64,000 nucleotides of DNA from Archegozetes longisetosus (lineage: Eukaryota; Arthropoda; Arachnida; Sarcoptiformes; Trhypochthoniidae): assembly GCA_018873245.2 (NCBI GenBank), contig JAEMBT020000008.1, positions 124,001-188,000 on the forward strand. Reading direction: 5' to 3'. Numbering within the stretch: position 1 is the first letter of the stretch; each line of letters begins with the position of its first letter. Position numbers and translations under genes: made by a program. This document shows positions 35,267-51,959 of this stretch, piece by piece. The notes below the pieces were generated by a model that ran no database searches, was not told where the DNA came from, and was given only the letters and a program-made list of their open reading frames with translations.

Positions 35267-35978
35267 ATGCGTTCTTATTCGGCTTTTAGATTATTTTCGA
35301 TAAGTCTTTTGGCTATTTTGAGTGTGGCCAAAATCAGCTTAAGTAATGAAATAGACGATAAACTAAATCAAGGTCTTGAAAGTTTGCAGAAAGCGTTGAA
35401 AGCCAAATGTGGTGACAAGAGTAAGCGTTTATAATTAAATATACGTTTTAAATGCCCTGAAGTATAGAAAATTGAACTTGACTTGATTTAGGCATTCCAA
35501 ATGGTATCACCAAAGTCCATGTGAAAGAATGCATTGAGAAATGTGCGAAACCGCATCTCGATAATCCTCCGGACAACTTGAAAATACCTGTTCGTATTAT
35601 GACTAAACTCTCAAATTGTTTTTAAATGATGTCTTTAAATATTGATCTACAAATTTTCTTTTTTACTAAAAAGGATAAGATTTATCCTAAAAAGTTCAAC
35701 CAACTGATGTCTGAATGTCTATCAAAAGCAAAGGGGAACCTATGTGATAAGAAAGTTGTTGATTCAGTAGTGAAATGTGCGATTAAGCTTATGATAATTC
35801 ACGTATCAGAAGCAAAAAACATGTATAATAAAAACCAAGAATCAGTCGCTAAATTAGCAGAAACTGTATTTGTAAGTTTACATTTGACAAGCAATTCATG
35901 AGAATTGTTACTTAATTATTGCTTCATTTGATTCCTAAACAGCCCTGTCTCGATGATTACATCAAAAGTATTAAATAA
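35267..35978 (+). CDS. Secreted cysteine-bearing helical protein (161 aa), family unknown
   Basis: Exons 35267-35420, 35492-35589, 35674-35871 and 35943-35978 join to 161 residues. The start is MRSYSAFRLFSISLLAILSV, a signal peptide ending near SLS. The mature chain is lysine-rich and predicted helical, with seven Cys in KAKCGD, KECIEKCAKP, SECLSKAKGNLCDK, VKCAIK and PCLDDY. Paired CxxxC spacing and the helical look recall small ligand-binding or venom-like secreted proteins of arthropods, but I do not recognise a named family. The donor of exon 2 (CCT then GTTCGT) is weak; without it the frame ends after 12 more residues. AATAAA overlaps the stop region (35974-35979). Confidence 0.68.
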
Positions 35979-35989
35979 ATAACGACATG

Positions 35990-36970
35990 GTTTAATCGTA
36001 TAAGTATTGAACTATTCAACTCTGCCAGAAGTTTAAATTTGCCCAAAATTCATTCCGTTGCATACCTTATCAATTTTTGTGCAATCAATTTATGAACTAT
36101 CAAAATTTGATTTCAAAATCTTAACTAATGTGATTGAAAAATCAGTTAATGTCTATTCGCCTACTAGACATGAACTTTTAGTTGTTTCTCAGTAATCAAG
36201 TCAGTTATGGCTTCCGTCACTTTCTTCCGAATAAAAACTTTTGATTTGGATTAAGTCAATATTTTTGATGTTTGAATCATTTTTAACATAAAACTCGAAA
36301 CACTCTTTGATCTAACTGAAATAAACATAAAAAGTTAGTTATTTGTATGTTGCAATTCGTAAGTTTGAAAGTTAAGTTAAGTACTCCTCTTGTAGTGTAT
36401 GCGAGGTGTCGCTCTGATCGCTGTGAACATTGCGAGCACATAGCGTTCATTCAATAGAGCCATATCTCTAACAAAACAGACATTCAGTCTATTTATTTTC
36501 AATTCATTTTTTATTCATGTTTTAAATAATCTTAATTTAATTGAATTACTTTAAGTTCCTTTAGTTGTGTTGAGAACTGAATGCTTTCGTATCTGAATCG
36601 AGTATTAAATGAATTGGTTTTATAATAATTAAAACTGTAATAGAAGTCAATTGATTTACGGCAAAAGCATTTGAAGTGAAGCACATTTTGGGCAAACAGT
36701 CGATTGAGTGTACCATTACTTGCAGTCATATATCAATAGAAACCACACAAACAGATAGTAAGCGCATGACCGGTAAGACATTCATTAAATACATATATTA
36801 TAGTTGATTTAATTAAATGCCAGACAACTAATGTCGATATTAAATAACTAAGTGACTTAATACTTATTTAAGTGTTAGTCAGAATAAGACGTTTTGACAA
36901 GGCATCACGAAAATCTAGCAAATGATTCAAATATTTTTGTGAGTTTGTGCAAATTTATTAATCAAATCAA
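35990..36970. other. Intergenic
   Basis: No recognisable exon or repeat. Confidence 0.4.
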
Positions 36971-36971
36971 T

Positions 36972-37051
36972 TAATGTGACGCAAGTGACTAAGTCAATGT
37001 GACCAAGTCAATGTGACCAAGCCAATGTGACCAAGCCAATGTGACTAAGTC
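36972..37051. repeat. 14-bp tandem repeat, about 5 units
   Basis: The unit AATGTGACCAAGTC repeats with variants (AAGCC, CTAAGTC) from 36972 to about 37051, then decays to AAATTAAGTC. A local minisatellite. Confidence 0.85.
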
Positions 37052-37059
37052 AAATTAAG

Positions 37060-39700
37060 TCAAATTTAACAAAATGATTCATTTCATAGATTAGTTCAAG
37101 GAAAACATGAAAATGATTAATAAATGAGCAACTAAATTTACATAACACAATGCGTCAACTTAATTTAGATGCTGTATAACTAAACTGGACTTGAATTTTA
37201 GCTATTAATCAATTATAGATTGATTGCTACGATCTTTCATTTTTCGTCCTAAAATCAAAATTAATGCTCAAACAAACACATGACTTAGTATTAGTATGTA
37301 TTACAGTTTCAGTCATTCATTTGACTTGTTGAGGAAAAGTTAAATATTTGATACTGTATTTGACACGATCAAAAATAAATGATTCAATAGCCTTAACGTT
37401 TTTTCTAAATAACTGAACAATTTTTAATAAAAATGATTTGACATTTTTACACTGGTTGTTCATCCGTCAATCTCATGTCATTTAATTGACTGCAGCCAAA
37501 CATCATATGACATAAGTTCACATATGATGTATTAGCTAAAAGTGATTTCTGTTTGGCAACTGTTTTATAATTTATAAATCGTAAACATTAACACAATTTA
37601 TTATAGTAAAATGCAAACATTGCCGATAACTGTGTTGACCACAAATAGGGCTCATCCAAATGCAAATATTTAATGACTTAGTCAGGCCACCAGATATAAT
37701 AACTTAACTCAAGTTTGCTTATTAAACATTTATGATTTGTCCGCAGAGATAAACTCTAAATTGTGAGCAAAACGATCAGAAATGTATGTTACGTAAATGC
37801 AAATAGGATTAGTCTAAATTCTTAGCCATTTTTTCAATTCCTTCATTGATGAGAGTTTTGTTAACAAAAACTTAATTATGAATAAAGTAGTTGTTTCCCT
37901 AACGTTACCTCAATTTTTAATAAAGGGTTGGATTTAGGTTTACCTGTTCATAACGTTTTGATCATTTGCATTAACAATTGATTGAAACTATTTTCAAAAA
38001 TGCAAAGGCATGTATTGTCAGTCATATAATTGAATTGAAGTATTCACTTATTGATAGTGTTGCCAAAAGGCATCAATTATCTATTGTGCCATTAAATTAG
38101 TCTTTCGTTTATTTATCAATTTTGAAATAACTGTTAAACATAACTGATTGAATGATGAACTATCTCGCTCAAGTTGATTTTATGAGAAAAGTTTGATTGC
38201 TGTCTCCTAGTGATGAAAGTTGTAATTCGTACACATATTATGTAATTGCAAATTATCATATAATTTGTGAGTGAATTGCAAATTGACTGCAGTAAACTGT
38301 AAGACATATTCCTGAACCTGATATACTTTGTAGATGATCGACTTTTCATTGAAGACAATCTCTAATGTAATTGTTATATTAATTGATAATATGAATTGAA
38401 TTTAAATAATTACATTTTTAAATAATAACTTGAATGATATGATCTAAATTTTGTTGACCATAACATAAGTTTTCATTATGAAATGTATTTCCGTAAATAT
38501 TTGTTTGTTTTAGAGTAACACGAACACACATACAAATCAAATATTTTCGATCTGAATCACATGTGCAAAGGGGTCGCAAAGGGGTCACCAATGGTTCAGA
38601 GAACACAATCGTGTAATAGAAAATGCACTAAATGCAGACACATTACAACATGTTTTTAGCATAATATTCATATTTATTTGGTATAATCACAATTTGTCTA
38701 TTTTTCATAAAAAAGTACTAATTACATTTTTATTAAGTTTAAACTATTACTCACAATAAATGATTTGAAAGTTTGATTAAATGAACATATCTGGCAGTTG
38801 TTTTCATCAATATACTGTACACTAATCTCACTTATAATTTATCAGTTGATCAAAATGACCTGCACTTTAAATGATAAAGGTTCTCTAAAATTATCATTAT
38901 ATTCTCTAATTTGACTATTTTTATTTGGATTTGGTTAAAAGTTTAGAAATTGCAACCAATTTGACCTGTGAAGTTGTAATGGCATTCTGACTGTGAAACA
39001 ATTTGCTTGCAAATTTATTCATAGATATGCGTTAAACTGGAATAAGTTTATTGAGATCAATTGAAAAGTAATGAAAAGTGATAATATATTTATATAATAT
39101 ATAAAATGACTACTATTTGCAGAGCACTAAATGGTATTAGTGTGCAACTTGATAGAGCTGTGTGTTTGAGCATTGGTGGTGGTTAGTGATGTGCGCCACT
39201 CGATGCACATTTTGATGGTGTGCGTCACTTCACTTACTCCTAACATAGTTTATGCCATACATCCAGACCTTTTCAATCTGAACGTTCAATTGTGATGTCA
39301 ATCTATATATATACATTGGCTTTTCAGTGAGTGTCTTGTGTTGTGTCCCAAGTCACAAAAATTTTCTGATCTATAAAATCGATACATTTGAGCAAAAAAC
39401 ACGCCCATTGTTTTACATTAAATAGTTTTGATATCTGAAAAATGAACATTAATTACATAAATAGTTAGACAACTATGCAATAAATCCGAGCACATATTCA
39501 ATTATTAAATATTGTGTGTTTGCAATACTCGTAATTTTGTGAATTTGTGTTTGTGTGCGTCTTCTCTCATTCACTGTTTCTCTCTATCTCTCTTCTGATT
39601 ACTTGACCAAAAATAAGATTGCAATTTGGTTAAACACTCTAACTCTGAAAACATTTGAAATCTGTTCTCATTGTGTTTTGTTGGAATGTTTTGTGTGACC
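37060..39700. other. Intergenic and upstream region of AHCYL
   Basis: No exons recognised. A small hairpin lies at 37500-37530 (CATCATATG against CATATGATG). GCAAAGGGGTC is duplicated at 38566-38588. A TCTCTCTATCTCTCTTC pyrimidine stretch at about 39578-39596 lies near the likely AHCYL transcription start. Confidence 0.4.
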
Positions 39701-39703
39701 TAA

Positions 39704-45227
<5,524 letters not shown>

Positions 45228-45231
45228 CGTT

Positions 45232-45237
45232 AATAAA
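45232..45237 (+). terminator. AATAAA just after the AHCYL stop
   Basis: AATAAA begins four bases after the TGA. If used, the 3' untranslated region would be only about 20-30 bases; a later AATAAA lies near 45796. Confidence 0.4.
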
Positions 45238-45239
45238 AT

Positions 45240-46900
45240 GTCGTCGCTTACAATCATTCCGGTTTTGAGATTTAGTCAAATTATTATATTTTCTTTGGCT
45301 CTCATTTATTGCGTTTATGCAGAACTGCACAAAGAGTTGAACGGGTTTCAATGATATAAAAAGCTACAAATAGAACAACTTTGAATCTATTAAGACAAAG
45401 AATCTCTTCTAACTTTGATGTCTATTAATTAATTGAATTTTTTAGCAGTCAGTGATCCAATTCTTTGAGCAGAACTGTCTACTTGTGTTGATTTAATTTA
45501 AATTATTCTAAAACTTTTCTATTTAAACTATTATTAGGTTTATTTAGTGAAATTATTTTTGAATTTAGTGAAATATTGTTTAGCTTTCATTTTAGTTTTG
45601 AAATACATTTTTAAAAATCTTAATTCGAATGATTCTCTTATTTCAATCTATTATATCTTTGGTTTAATTTTTTAAAATATAAAATGAATGAAGAAACAGC
45701 AAATGGGATGAAAAGTGTGTTAATGTTCTTTTATTTATGAAGTATTATTTTGTTTTTTTTGAACTTGTTAAATAGCCAATGATAATGATATGAAAAATAA
45801 ACGCCTTAGATACTTTCTAACCTAGAAAAAGTTGGATTTGACTGCTTCTTAATATCTCTTTAGTCTCTTTTGGAAACTTATTTTTTTTCTAAATTGCGAC
45901 TAAAGTCTAGAATTATGTTTATTATTAGCTATACTTAGTAGTACACTAAAAGCTGACAGAGTGACCAAATCTAATCCAATGCTTACTTTCTTTAAGATGA
46001 CTTGCTATCAAGTTTTTGTTTGTCCATATTATACATGAATAAGAATTTTGTGCTAGTTTATCGGATATATCAATAACGTTAGCATGATATTGCTTACAAT
46101 CATACTATTCTTAAATTATTGAAAAATGATATTTACTGCAAATTATTTTCTACTGAATTGACAATAATTATTAGTTATTGTGCTTAACACTTGTTTGTAC
46201 CTTAAAGTTATTTGATCAATTATTTAATGTTAAATTGATGGCCGCATAACTGTTTGCACCCCACTCTATACTTGGTTCAATTAGAAAAACTGCAAATAGG
46301 TTCATTCATTAGCTTTAATCATGAACCAACACGATCATGTATTAAATTGCAGATTATGTCAATTCTTGGTTTATGTTACTTATCATTATTGAAATTATAG
46401 GTATTATTAGTTTGAGTGACTATAAAACGTTATGATTAGCATAACATAGAATATCTCTGTGATAATCGACAATTTATCAGTATTATAACTATTAATTACT
46501 TCAGTTTTAACTAACATTATAATTGATTTTCAATGACTTCAATTAAAATATCTGTTTATTTCATTTATAGTATCTATTTAACAATACATAACAATATAAT
46601 CTGTTTTGCGTTAAAGTGTTTATTGAGCTTATTCTGGAATAGTTTCATTTGAAAAAACTTTAGCTCATATGAGGGGTTTATCATACCAACAGAAAATATT
46701 TTTCCCAACGCAGAAAACAGTCAGCAATTGATCAAATTATTTACAGTAATTTTGAAAAGAAATAATTTGAGAATTAAAAACTTTGGATTTTAATATTCGT
46801 TTATCAAATTTGCATCGAAGACACCAGTTAAGCACAATGCATTTGAGCAATTTTCCAATATTTTGCCCAAAACATGATAATCAATTGCAAAATGTTGAAC
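45240..46900. other. Intergenic
   Basis: AT-rich with stops in all frames; no repeats recognised. Confidence 0.45.
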
Positions 46901-46906
46901 AATCGT

Positions 46907-47482
46907 TCAAAGATGTGTTCGATCGAAACTTGATTCCGCAAACAGTTGGAAGGATTGACTGAAATAGGGGTTCATAGATTCAGTTATGTATAGATTATAA
47001 GCATTATAGCTATCCACAGCATTTGTCGACAAACATCTATTTGGGCTCAACGATGACTAGTTCAATGTTTGCCATGAATATTTGACATTTTTATTTTTCA
47101 CAAAATAACAAGTCGTAAATTAATTGATGGAAATAAACTAAATAATGCAAGTTTAATCAATTAGAGCATTGTTTCTGAATAATATACTTAAGTGATAAGT
47201 TATTGCAAATGTGTGAACATACCTATTGACAAAATTTGCAACTATGATGGGATGAAGCGGTTTCGTTCCCAAATGATTAATGCCAAATTGCGATTTGGTA
47301 AATAAATGTGGATAAGGTATAGAAAGTGGCAACTTCTTAGTTTCTGCCCTCAAACTTGTGTCATAATAGTTTTGATGAATTAACTGGTTATTATTATTTT
47401 CACTATGACTAGCATTTGAGTGACAAATAACTTGCACAGCATATAAAACAATTGATACAAGGAGTGGACGCAATTTGTTCAT
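46907..47482 (-). CDS. Small secreted protein, family unknown (about 103 aa)
   Basis: Exon 1 runs 47482-47223 and begins MNKLRPLLVSIVLYAVQVIC, a signal peptide; the ATG 24 bases further upstream (47506) is also in frame. The mature part is Asn/Ser/His-rich, then ETKKLPLSIPYPHLFTKSQF and TKPLHPIIVANFVN. Exon 1 ends AATAG before GTATGT. A likely second exon 46958-46907 follows the acceptor CTATTTCAG and adds SQSFQLFAESSFDRTHL. There is no Cys pattern, and KK/TK dibasic-like sites could suggest a peptide precursor, but no amidated peptide motif is present. A strong TATA box lies at 47566-47575. Confidence 0.55.
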
Positions 47483-47565
47483 GGCAGACCAGATCATATA
47501 TAACACAAGTAAATCAATTACTTGCGAAGCAAAAGTGAAATATTCTTAAAATTTGATTTAGAGCT

Positions 47566-47580
47566 CTTTTATATATAAAC
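47566..47580. promoter_or_regulatory. Palindromic TATA element between two divergent secreted ORFs
   Basis: TTTATATATAAA reads as TATATAAAAG on the minus strand (about 85 bases from the ATG at 47482) and as TATATAAAC on the plus strand (about 60 bases from the ATG at 47637). One symmetric element could position transcription both ways. Confidence 0.5.
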
Positions 47581-47636
47581 AGAAGACAATCAATGAAATA
47601 ATCATTGAGGCATTAAAAGATAGGACTGACATGTGA

Positions 47637-47825
47637 ATGAGACAAAAATTGACAACTTTTTATTCAATAACTGTATTTTTCAGTTTAGTTCATTGCACTT
47701 CGATTTTCAGATTTGAGACTAATATAACTATCAAATTATTTGGAACATTGTCTCGCGCATCGAAGTGCAACTGTTGTCCATTTCGCTCAATATACAAACT
47801 TTATCAAATCTTAAAAAACAGTTAA
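47637..47825 (+). CDS. Short secreted ORF, family unknown (62 aa)
   Basis: The frame starts MRQKLTTFYSITVFFSLVHC, a signal-peptide-like start, then a basic segment with a CNCC cluster (SKCNCCPF). It is head-to-head with the 47482 gene across a shared TATA palindrome. No splice site was needed. The short length and lack of a family make it tentative. Confidence 0.35.
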   Translation: MRQKLTTFYSITVFFSLVHCTSIFRFETNITIKLFGTLSRASKCNCCPFRSIYKLYQILKNS

Positions 47826-48129
47826 ATCGAATAATAAATCTAACAAACTGTCAAACTTTCAAGAGAATTTGTCTTTTTCAACTCAACTTTACTTTTATTT
47901 CAGAAAAAAATTAATTGACTTTTTCTTCGGTCATTATTGAGTTTATAATAGATTTCAGTTTTTAAATATTTCAAATAAATTCAGAGATAATTGAAGTTTG
48001 ATTTCGATAAAACATCAATCTGAGAAGCTTCACAATTGAGTGTTGAAAAAGTAAGAATTTGAACACTTATATTGAGTACACTTCATTTTTCAACATTTGA
48101 AAACCTTTGAAAAATTGCGAAAATTAAGA

Positions 48130-48812
48130 ATTCGACTGAAGTTGATCGAAGTTTTAAACTTTGTAGTGTTTGAAGCAAGCAAAATGCTTATGATTTTAAG
48201 ACTGAGTCACCAAAAGGGGACCACAAAACAAGACTTTAGACTCATGTTTTTGTTTATTTCACTAAAAATGAAATATTGATGGATTGCTTTTATAAAGGTA
48301 TCTGCACAGTGTAGCAAATATTTGTATGCGTCACAGAAACTATAAGACATTTTTTTAAGGCAATATTTTATATTGAAAAGTCAAGATAAAACAATATTTT
48401 ACTCAAGCGTAACAATTTGAGGATTTTCGTTACACACTTCAATTTTAAAAAGTATTTGATTTTTTCTTGTAAAATACTTTTTTTTGTAAATCAAACTCGA
48501 AACCACGTTTTTGGTCAATAAAGCAAAAGTATTTTACAAGAAAAAAAATACTTATAGGAGAAATGTAACGAAAACTCAAATTGTTACGCTTGAGTAAAAT
48601 ATGTTTTATCTTGACTTTCAATATAAAATATTGCCAAAAAATGTCTTATGTTTCTGTGACGCATAAAAATTTCACACTGTTGCCAGAATCCATCAATATT
48701 TCATTTTTAGTGAAATAAACAAAAACATGATCTAAAGTCTTGAACTGGCCCTTTGATCATCTTAAAATCTTAGAATAGTGAAAATTACGATCAATGTTGA
48801 ATCCTTTTGCAT
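48130..48812. mobile_element. Large fold-back element, near-palindromic
   Basis: Left arm about 48186-48479 and right arm about 48528-48772 are inverted copies with high identity in the core: CACTAAAAATGAAATATTGATGGAT (48261) against 48690-48714, GTCACAGAAAC (48331) against 48650-48660, TACTCAAGCGTAACAATTTG (48400) against 48579-48598, and TTTCTTGTAAAATACTTT (48464) against 48527-48544. Weaker pairing runs out to about 48130 and 48812. No transposase; the 60-codon ORF at 48097-48279 is a by-product of the arm. MITE of unknown superfamily. Confidence 0.85.
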
Positions 48813-48856
48813 GGAATCGGAAGCCAAAACTTGGAGATCTGACAACCGAAGCCATT
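48811..48856. repeat. Dispersed repeat shared with 18405-18440
   Basis: GGAATCGG...TTGGAGATCTGACAACCGAA matches the copy at 18409-18434 at most positions, directly at the edge of the fold-back element. Confidence 0.55.
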
Positions 48857-49138
48857 CCAGAAAAACATTCTGCCGATTCAAGTTTGGTCATAATTAAAAA
48901 GAAAATCATTATAAGATAGTTGAAATTATATTTTTATCTACACAATAGTTGGATATAATATTGTGATGAAACAAACAACGATGATAAAAATTGTAAAATG
49001 ACAGCCTAAGTTTTGTTGTCTTTCGAACGATTCCAATGTTTTTGAATCATCTTCTTCCAATTAAAATGAGTTCTCCGCCACTATCAACAAAATTGAAATG
49101 TAGAATCATATTCTAAAAGTGAAATAGCTGCATATCAG

Positions 49139-49324
49139 TTAGACAGACCCTTTACGGCCTCCTGTTGTTTTTAGTAATAATTGTAGCGAATTGTGTCCAT
49201 CTCCATGACCACCGAAAAATTGTTGACCAAGCAATATAATATTGCGACTACTGGAACGTGATTCACATATCGTAATATTGAACAGAATACAAAATGCAAT
49301 TATTATAATCAGTTTTTTATCCAT
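49139..49324 (-). CDS. Small secreted protein (61 aa), family unknown
   Basis: Begins MDKKLIIIIAFCILFNITIC, a signal peptide, then ESRSSSRNIILLGQQFFGGH and GHNSLQLLLKTTGGRKGSV. The SSSRNIILLG core resembles SSRGHIIIVG in the 51648-51957 gene, so the two may be diverged relatives. No introns are needed. Function unknown. Confidence 0.5.
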   Translation of the reverse strand: MDKKLIIIIAFCILFNITICESRSSSRNIILLGQQFFGGHGDGHNSLQLLLKTTGGRKGSV

Positions 49325-51640
49325 TTTGAGATTGCTGGCTATACTTTAGTGGCTTCTTTTGAATCAATTATTCTTTTATATGATGTCGAATCATATATCT
49401 CGCTATACACCAAGTCATACGTGAAATCACATATGAAATCATTTTAATACCTTGTTATTATAAATTTAAATTGAATAAAAACCTAACCGATTAATCGATG
49501 TCTATTAAATAATAAATCATATCTTAATGCAATTGAGCAGAGATTCTTTTGTCTGAAGGTATTTGAGCCGTAAATGATTTGCCACGCAACTAATCAACTT
49601 TGATCCGATCCATTGAATCTGATCAGTAATAACTGCTCTGAAGTTCATTTTTAGTCATATTTTTGGGCGACCATCTATAATAATTAAAAAATTGTAATTA
49701 GTGCTATTGAACTTTTTATTTGGAGAAATTAAATTGATTTTACAGCCAAATTGACTGACATTTGCAATGTATGCATTGCTATTTGCAGCAAGCAGTTCTT
49801 AAGTAGTGCCACCCGAAAAACTAATTCCAGTTGAAATGTTCATTTAAAGAGTACAAAGTTATAAAAACAATAGTTATGAGTTTAATCTAAGTCAAACAAA
49901 GTTAATTATCTATTATTTGTTTTCTAGGACATAGTGATCAATATTTTACCATATTTTTGAAATAGTTCCTATTGATCTAGTTTATGATTATTTTGCAATC
50001 CCGTTATTTATGACTTTTGCTTTCTTATAGTGCTCGCATTATCAAGTGTCAATTCAGTTATGTCTTCTAATATTATTTTAATCATAGAGCGCAATACGAC
50101 ACAATATGATCGAGTATTTAATGCAAAACAAGATATTTGTAATACATGTCAAAGTAAGAAATGAAAGTAGACTTTAAAATGAAAATAGCAATGTAGCAAT
50201 TGAAAATCATTTTCTGATAGCACTATTTAAGCACTGCATACACATTGTAAAAGTGACTCAATTTGGCTGCAATATCGATTATATGGAGTGTTTGACCGGA
50301 TTAGTCAGGTTCAGAGGTAATAGCTTTTTCGTTAGTCGATATATTTTAAAAGTCTTACTCAAGATTGTAGATAAAGAATGAAGCTTTTACTCCATACCAA
50401 TAATCCGAATGACTTGCGTCATAATTGTGAGCAGTTTGAACGATAGTTCAAATACAATTCTAAGTAAGTGTTGATTTGTATGAACACAACTGAGTTTAAT
50501 AGTCGACCGATTGTTGTTTCGTTCGCACTCACGTATTGAGATTAAATTCTAATCTCAAGTTTAGGTAAAGTGAAAAGACAATGTTTATACACAAGAAACA
50601 ACATCGATGCAAAGTATTGAGCATCGTTATTTATGCAAATTAACAATTTTTTTAAGTGTTTCGAACTATTGTTCAAATTTTGGCTCACTTTTATAATCAA
50701 AAATGATTGAATGATCCACATACAGAATAAAAACTTGACTCTATCTATAACTTAGTATAAGATTCGTAAAAATATGTTTTCTAAAAAAGTTATTGGCTCA
50801 TTTGGTTAGTTTGACTAGCTCTGCTATTAACATGATGGAAGAGTTTGGCTTCAATACAATAATAATTGTACTGACTATTGACCGATTTCTTGGAATCTTT
50901 TAATTTCTACGATTATATATCAGATCACTTATTTAACTTGAATTATTACTTAATTTTCTAACCATAATCTTAATGACTTCGATGGGCAAACACCCATTTA
51001 AACTTGAATTAATCGATGTGCAAAACCGAGGTTTTTATGCTTTTGAGTATGCTTTTAAACATTTGCATTATTTTTTTGAAACATTTACACATTATGTGAT
51101 CACGATAAAAGCTGAGCTCTAATGCACATATTCACATAATAGTTGAAGCTAATATTAGAACTGAAATCATACTTTGTATCATTCTCATTCTGATTTGTTC
51201 ATCAAAAGCATAAGATCTTAACAATTAATGTGTCACTTTAAAGCAAATAAACCAAATAAACTTTTGATAGTTCAATAAATAATTCATAATTGGACCATAA
51301 TAACAAGTTTACAGCACAAAATTCAGTTCTCTACATTATTTGTTCAAAATTATCCAACTTTGAATAAGCAATGCTTCTAGATGTCATTTGTTTGAAGGTT
51401 TTCAAATTGTATTGTTTTATAATCTGCATTTAGTTATTATTAATTAAAATATGAAGCATATATTTTCAACCCCAAACTTGTTCTGAATTAACTTTATTTC
51501 TTAGCAGAAGTTACAGAAAACAAATGATCCCATTTTTGTACATAATTTGTTTTTGCCAATTAGAAAGCAAGCAGCACAATTTATTTACATGGATTGACAA
51601 ACATGTTTACAATCAAATACGATTAAAAGAGATGGTAATT
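49325..51640. other. 2.3 kb intergenic
   Basis: AT-rich, no recognised exon, repeat or RNA gene. Confidence 0.45.
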
Positions 51641-51647
51641 CATTTTC

Positions 51648-51957
51648 TTAACCAGCGAATCCTCCACCGAAGCCACCGCCAAATCCACCAAAACCACCAG
51701 GAAAACCACTATAAGACAAGCATATTTTACTTCACGTGTATAATTGTTTCAAATTTGAAATAAACTTACAAAAATGGTGGAAAGAAAAAGGGAGGCGGAG
51801 GTGGTGGGGGAGGTGCGCCACGTGGAGATCCCCCACCGGTACCAACTATAATGATATGCCCTCTACTCGAACCTTTACCAGCATCTACTGATTCGGTCAA
51901 ACAGACAATAAACAGAACTGCGAGTAGTAGTGCCCTCAATCCTGTTTTGATGAGCAT
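51648..51957 (-). CDS. Secreted Pro/Gly-rich protein (82 aa), two exons
   Basis: Exon 1 is 51957-51770 and exon 2 is 51708-51648. It starts MLIKTGLRALLLAVLFIVCL, a signal peptide ending near VDA, then GKGSSRGHIIIVGTGGGSPR, a run of eight prolines, FFFPPF, and a Gly/Phe-rich tail (FPGGFGGFGGGFGGGFAG). The junction is in phase 2 with GTAAGT and TTATAG. Pro-rich followed by Gly/Phe-rich sequence is typical of arthropod cuticle, silk or adhesive secretions and of some antimicrobial peptides; no family is assigned. Confidence 0.75.
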
Positions 51958-51959
51958 TC

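Noticed and set aside
36972..37051. CRISPR-like array
   Set aside because: Units are contiguous without unique spacers, and the genome is eukaryotic.
48097..48279. 60-codon ORF
   Set aside because: Lies in and beside the fold-back arm; no signal peptide or family.
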